A stretch of 64,000 bases of DNA, from assembly GCF_000003815.2 (NCBI RefSeq), contig NC_049985.1, positions 12,869,388 to 12,933,387 on the forward strand, given 5' to 3'. Below, piece by piece: positions 60,067-64,000 of the stretch. The translations under genes were made by a program, and so were the position numbers. The DNA comes from Branchiostoma floridae (Eukaryota; Chordata; Leptocardii; Amphioxiformes; Branchiostomatidae). The notes below the pieces were generated by a model. The model was not told the DNA's origin, made no database searches, and was given only the letters and a program-made list of their open reading frames with translations. Each line of letters starts with the position of its first letter. Position 1 is the stretch's first letter.

Positions 60067-62493
60067 GTGGGGAATTAACAGTTAATATATTCAACACAAT
60101 CAATGCTGTTAATAAATGAAGGAATTATTCTATTTCTTTATATATATATCTCCAACATATAAATTAACTGGCACTATGTGTGGATTACTAAATGAATGTA
60201 TTTGTCAAAAAATCATGCTGCTGTCAGCTTAAGTAACTCACAAGGACAAGCACAAGGTGTTTTTTAAAGCCATAATAGATGATAATGAACACCTTAATTG
60301 AAAGTGTGGCCAGAAGTTCAGACATAAGGAACAAGAAGAAGTATTGATAAACAGGAAGTGATCCTTGCTCCACAGAGATAGCAGTCAGCCTTTTTTGGTA
60401 TAAATGCCTCTCAGAGTCAGACATCAAACAGCTGGGAGTCATCTCTGGAGATCATCGAGAGGCCAATTAATTGATTAGATTATATGGATGTCTCATCCGC
60501 TATAGAACCCACAAAATGATGAATGTAGGAAAAAGTTTGACCTAAAAAAGTTGTATGTACTAGTAGTCAGGAAGGTTGAAAAAATATTAGACACTAGAGT
60601 TTTCTTTTCTTTTTCCACGTCCCTATATCCTGGAATAAACACAGGGTGGTACTGAGTTATACTCACACAAATTGGCAATACTAGAAAACAAATTAGTACT
60701 GTTGTCTGAAAACAATTTTTATTGCTTCAATGTCAGTTTTTCCCAACTGCTATAATATGTAGCGTCAGTGAGGTCTACTACAAGTTGTTATCTTATTTTG
60801 AAGTGCAGTTTTATCAAACCTGTCAACCTTAGGTCGTTTTTAATATACCTGTGTATACAAAGCTTGCTTAGTAGAATGGCAAATCAAACAGACTTAATGT
60901 ATGTTTTACTGACTGTTTGACTGTATGTTTTTCCACATGCTCTACTTCTCTCGTTAATGAGTTTAACATCCGGAAAGGTTAAGTGTCAATCACCTATTAG
61001 ATCACATTGATGACTTTTTGGGAGGAAAGATCGACAGATATATTTTCAAAAGAGCTACAGTGCAAATTTGTGTGGGGAAAAGTCAACTTATTCATATTTT
61101 GCTGTTAGTATTATATGGTTTCCTTTTAAGCTATGGACTAATTGCCAACATTTTCAGTATCCACACGGAGCACCTGTATTGTGCAACTTGACAGGGTAAC
61201 CAGGTGAGGTAAAGTATGACAAAGCTCTCAGGTTCACATGTCAAGTACAGACAAAGGCAGTCTCATTTTGCTTTACACCTTGCTCCCCACCAGACCTGAC
61301 ACAGAAGGTCTGGGATGTGACCTTGATCCCTTGGGTTAAGAGACTAGTTGACGTTCAAGAAACCTGATTACTGTTGTAGTGGCGGAACATTATGTTGTTT
61401 TGTAAAGGGAACAAAGTAGGTTGGTTTTGAATGACAGCCACAAAGTGCCCTACTATTGATAACCCATTTTATACATTATTTATGATATTATTAATGTGGC
61501 TATGTTCGAACTACTACTAATTATCCTAACAATGGCTGTTACCAACAGCGCACACTTATTATATGCATTCAAAGAAATTTTTTGCAGAAGTGGATAAAAA
61601 TTCCTTCCAACATCCTTGACAATCCTTGACATTGAATCAGTAATTTGCACATGAATATGGAAATTACTATTGAAACTTGATAATTATTATGCAATACCAG
61701 TCTTAGAAATTATCTTGCAGATGGTTTGACCATGAAACTGATCTTGTAAGAAATATGCAAATTTCTCAAAACCCTTGACCAAACCAGGCATTCAAGGTCT
61801 GTTTTACATCATTGATTGAAATGAAAAAGGACACTGTGCCAAATTAGATTTTGTGCCATGGAAATGTATCCAAACACCGCATGTAGAGCCACAATTCTCT
61901 ACTTTAACCTGATTTTGTGTAGCTGTAACTATAGAAGAGCAATTTCTTCTTCTATACAAAACACTTCATATTCATTTGGAAGTTTTAGCATAGACCTTTC
62001 CACTGATCATGCCTTTATGGAACATTGTATGCCATACAATTACATATAGAATATTGAAAAAAAAATACGAAAATGTAGTAGAATGCCATCTGGAGTGTAT
62101 TCCAAAGTCAAAGAAGATGTGAAAGAACAAAAATTAAGAATCTATTGTTTAATATACCTTGTGTTTAGTCATTTGTTTATAATCATTCCTGCACCTGTCC
62201 TGTAAGGTTTGAAGGCAGTTTTGCATCCCCATAAGATAATCAAACAGTCCATATCATTGAATCAACATGGCCTAATTGCAAGCTAAGCATGAAAGAAAAG
62301 ATTTTGTTTAAAAACCTGTTAACATATTATTAAGTAGATTCTCATTGTCTAACTGATGCTACAAATGTCTAACATTGACAGGTAGAAGAACCAAATATCT
62401 AATGCCAGCTCAGAAAAGAACAAGGAACTGTCATTGGCCACAACAACCCTGATACATGTATCAGAGACATCAACTTGATCAGGATAGTTCATT
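60067..62493. other. Intergenic or intronic, nothing recognised
   Basis: A/T-rich sequence with only short frames on both strands. No exon with good splice sites, RNA gene or transposon end was recognised. Confidence 0.4.
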
Positions 62494-63238
62494 ACCTCCA
62501 TGAAATGTCATGGAGGTTATATTTTACCCCGCGTTTGTCTGTGTGTCTGTGTGTTTGTGTGTAAACAAGATAACTCAAGAACGGCTGGGTGGATTGGTTT
62601 GATACTTGGTGTGTTGGTAGGGTGTGATGAAAGCTGGAAATGATTAGATTTTGGGCCCCCTAGCAGCTCCCCTTGGTACTGCAGCGCAACTTCCGGTTTT
62701 GCTATCTTGGTGTTCTGAACATGCTATGGTCACGATTTTTGAGTGTTAGATAGCTCTTGTGCTCAGAAAGAAATGACATAAGTTTGGGCCCCCTAGCGTC
62801 TAGTTTTGGGATAGCAGGGGCATTTTTGTCAAAAACTTATGAAGACGATAACTCAAGAAGGGAACAACGGATTTTCATGATTTTTGGTATGTAGGTACCT
62901 TAGACAATGTTGTACAAGATAAAATACTAATTATGCAAAATAGGAGTACATTTGCATAATTAATGAGAATATTCTATCATAGCAGTTTTTTCAATGTATC
63001 TCTCGTCTCAGATGTGATATGGTCGTGACATTTGAGTGGTAGATAGCTTTTAACATCATGACAAAGTGGGACAAGTTTCAGTCCCCTAACATTTAATTGT
63101 GGAACTGCAGGGGTGTTTTTGTCAAGACACTCCAAAGAGGATAACTGCAGAAAGGAACGACGGATTGCCTGCATTTTAGGTATGCAGGTAGCTTGGGCAA
63201 AGATGTTCATAATGATTTGCATAGGAATTAATTTGCAT
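62494..63238. repeat. Dispersed repeat, copy B (about 0.75 kb)
   Basis: It starts with the same ACCTCCATGA hairpin as copy A and runs in the same orientation. It has a shorter TG tract and a small deletion near 63220. It ends at about 63238, lacking the last 340 bases or so of copy A. Confidence 0.7.
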
Positions 63239-63838
63239 AGGTGAGCAAAGGTTTAGTATGTTGGGTCGTGCAGTGTGATATAACCATAAACCGTTTTTTG
63301 CCTCCAAAGATGGTGTGTTACACTGAAGGGCAAGTACTGCCAGGCTATGCAGTAGAAATCTGCATCCTTTGCAAAATGACCTTTGCAGGAAATCCTGGAC
63401 TCGAAGTTAAACTTCAGCCTGACACAGACAGACAGGATTTATGCACCTCTATTTGTGTTCAAATAAACATTAGGAAGCCTTAACATAAACACTACTGCAA
63501 TATGTTGGCAAGTAGAACCAAACAACTCATAAATAAGGTCCGGGAGTTTGATGGCAACAAATGACATGTCACGCTCAATCTTGCATGTCTATTATACAGA
63601 TCAGTATTACTATTAGTGATAAATCTTCGTGGGCACAAAGTGACCCAGGTGAGTTTGCATTGACTCAAGTATTCTGTGAGTAATTATCTACTCACTGTCT
63701 GGTAGATATTTTTGCTATGTTGTAACAGCCTGCATAGCCCAACCAACAGCTTTTTTTGTATAAAATGATACCCCGTTACTTTTATTATTCCGTTTTGGGG
63801 AACCTTTGTGTATCTTTAATCAATACCCATTGCAACAG

Positions 63839-63910
63839 ATGCCGACAAGAAGTGTAACACTTTACAGGACTGGAACTTCCTTGTTCATGTCACAGACACA
63901 CGGTGCAGAG
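63839..63910 (+). CDS. Candidate internal exon, unknown gene
   Basis: An acceptor at 63837-63838 after a T/C-containing tract and a GTGAGC donor after 63910 bound 72 bases. The exon is phase 1 at both ends. In that frame it encodes ADKKCNTLQDWNFLVHVTDT and a few more residues, with no stop. The composition is more coding-like than the flanks. It may belong to the same gene as the exon at 55757-55861, which would then run off the right edge. I do not recognise the peptide. Confidence 0.35.
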
Positions 63911-64000
63911 GTGAGCACTTTGGGTTTGGTACCTTGCAGGAATGAGAATACCAGTATCACTGAAATGTAAGTGTAAACATGTAAGGTCATGTTTGACTGT

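Noticed and set aside
1-64000. CRISPR arrays, operons, bacterial-type features, tRNA or rRNA genes
   Set aside because: None seen; the window is eukaryotic with spliced genes, and I found no tRNA A/B box pair or rRNA-like sequence.

Overview
This window looks like nuclear DNA from an invertebrate chordate, most likely an amphioxus (Branchiostoma); the species cannot be fixed from the sequence. The reasons are: short GT-AG introns; protein exons that match the human proteins almost residue for residue although the genes are far more compact; single-copy ancestors of vertebrate gene pairs (YIPF5/YIPF7, CCNA1/CCNA2); and intronic hAT-like and other inverted-repeat transposons. Two runs of exactly 100 N (20230-20329, 56763-56862) are assembly gaps.

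Layout. (1) 1-1457, minus strand: the 5' coding exons of YIPF5, continuing off the left edge, with a small duplicated exon. (2) 4241-9910, plus: complete beta-sarcoglycan (SGCB, 7 exons), with a 2.0 kb hAT-like element in intron 1. (3) 13131-16651, plus: complete cyclin A (9 exons), with a conserved CCAAT/CDE/CHR promoter and a candidate alternative first exon. (4) 21272-31889, plus: SPATA18/MIEAP, the mitochondria-eating protein (13 exons). (5) 33984-42296, minus: the spliceosomal WD40 protein PLRG1 (13 exons), converging on SPATA18 and carrying two transposons in its introns. (6) 43005-51793, plus: a 23-exon kinesin-like gene, head-to-head with PLRG1, whose motor domain has lost the canonical switch I sequence. 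(7) 53-64 kb: gene-poor and repeat-rich, with two orphan first exons, one orphan internal exon, two copies of one dispersed repeat, a 5'-truncated non-LTR retrotransposon and a terminal-inverted-repeat element.

The genes do not form one pathway. From memory, the human orthologues of SGCB and SPATA18 are neighbours at 4q12, and YIPF7, CCNA2 and PLRG1 are also on chromosome 4, so the window probably preserves a piece of an ancestral chordate linkage group. All exon boundaries were read by eye from GT/AG sites, reading-frame phase and similarity to the remembered human proteins; every junction listed is phase-consistent. UTR ends and transcription starts are inferred.

Most worth a second look: the kinesin with a degenerate nucleotide-sensing loop; a possible N-terminally short cyclin A lacking the destruction box, behind its own TATA box; the near-identical CDE/CHR module shared with human CCNA2; the duplicated YIPF5 exon with only synonymous changes; and a hammerhead-ribozyme-like core at 11081-11114.
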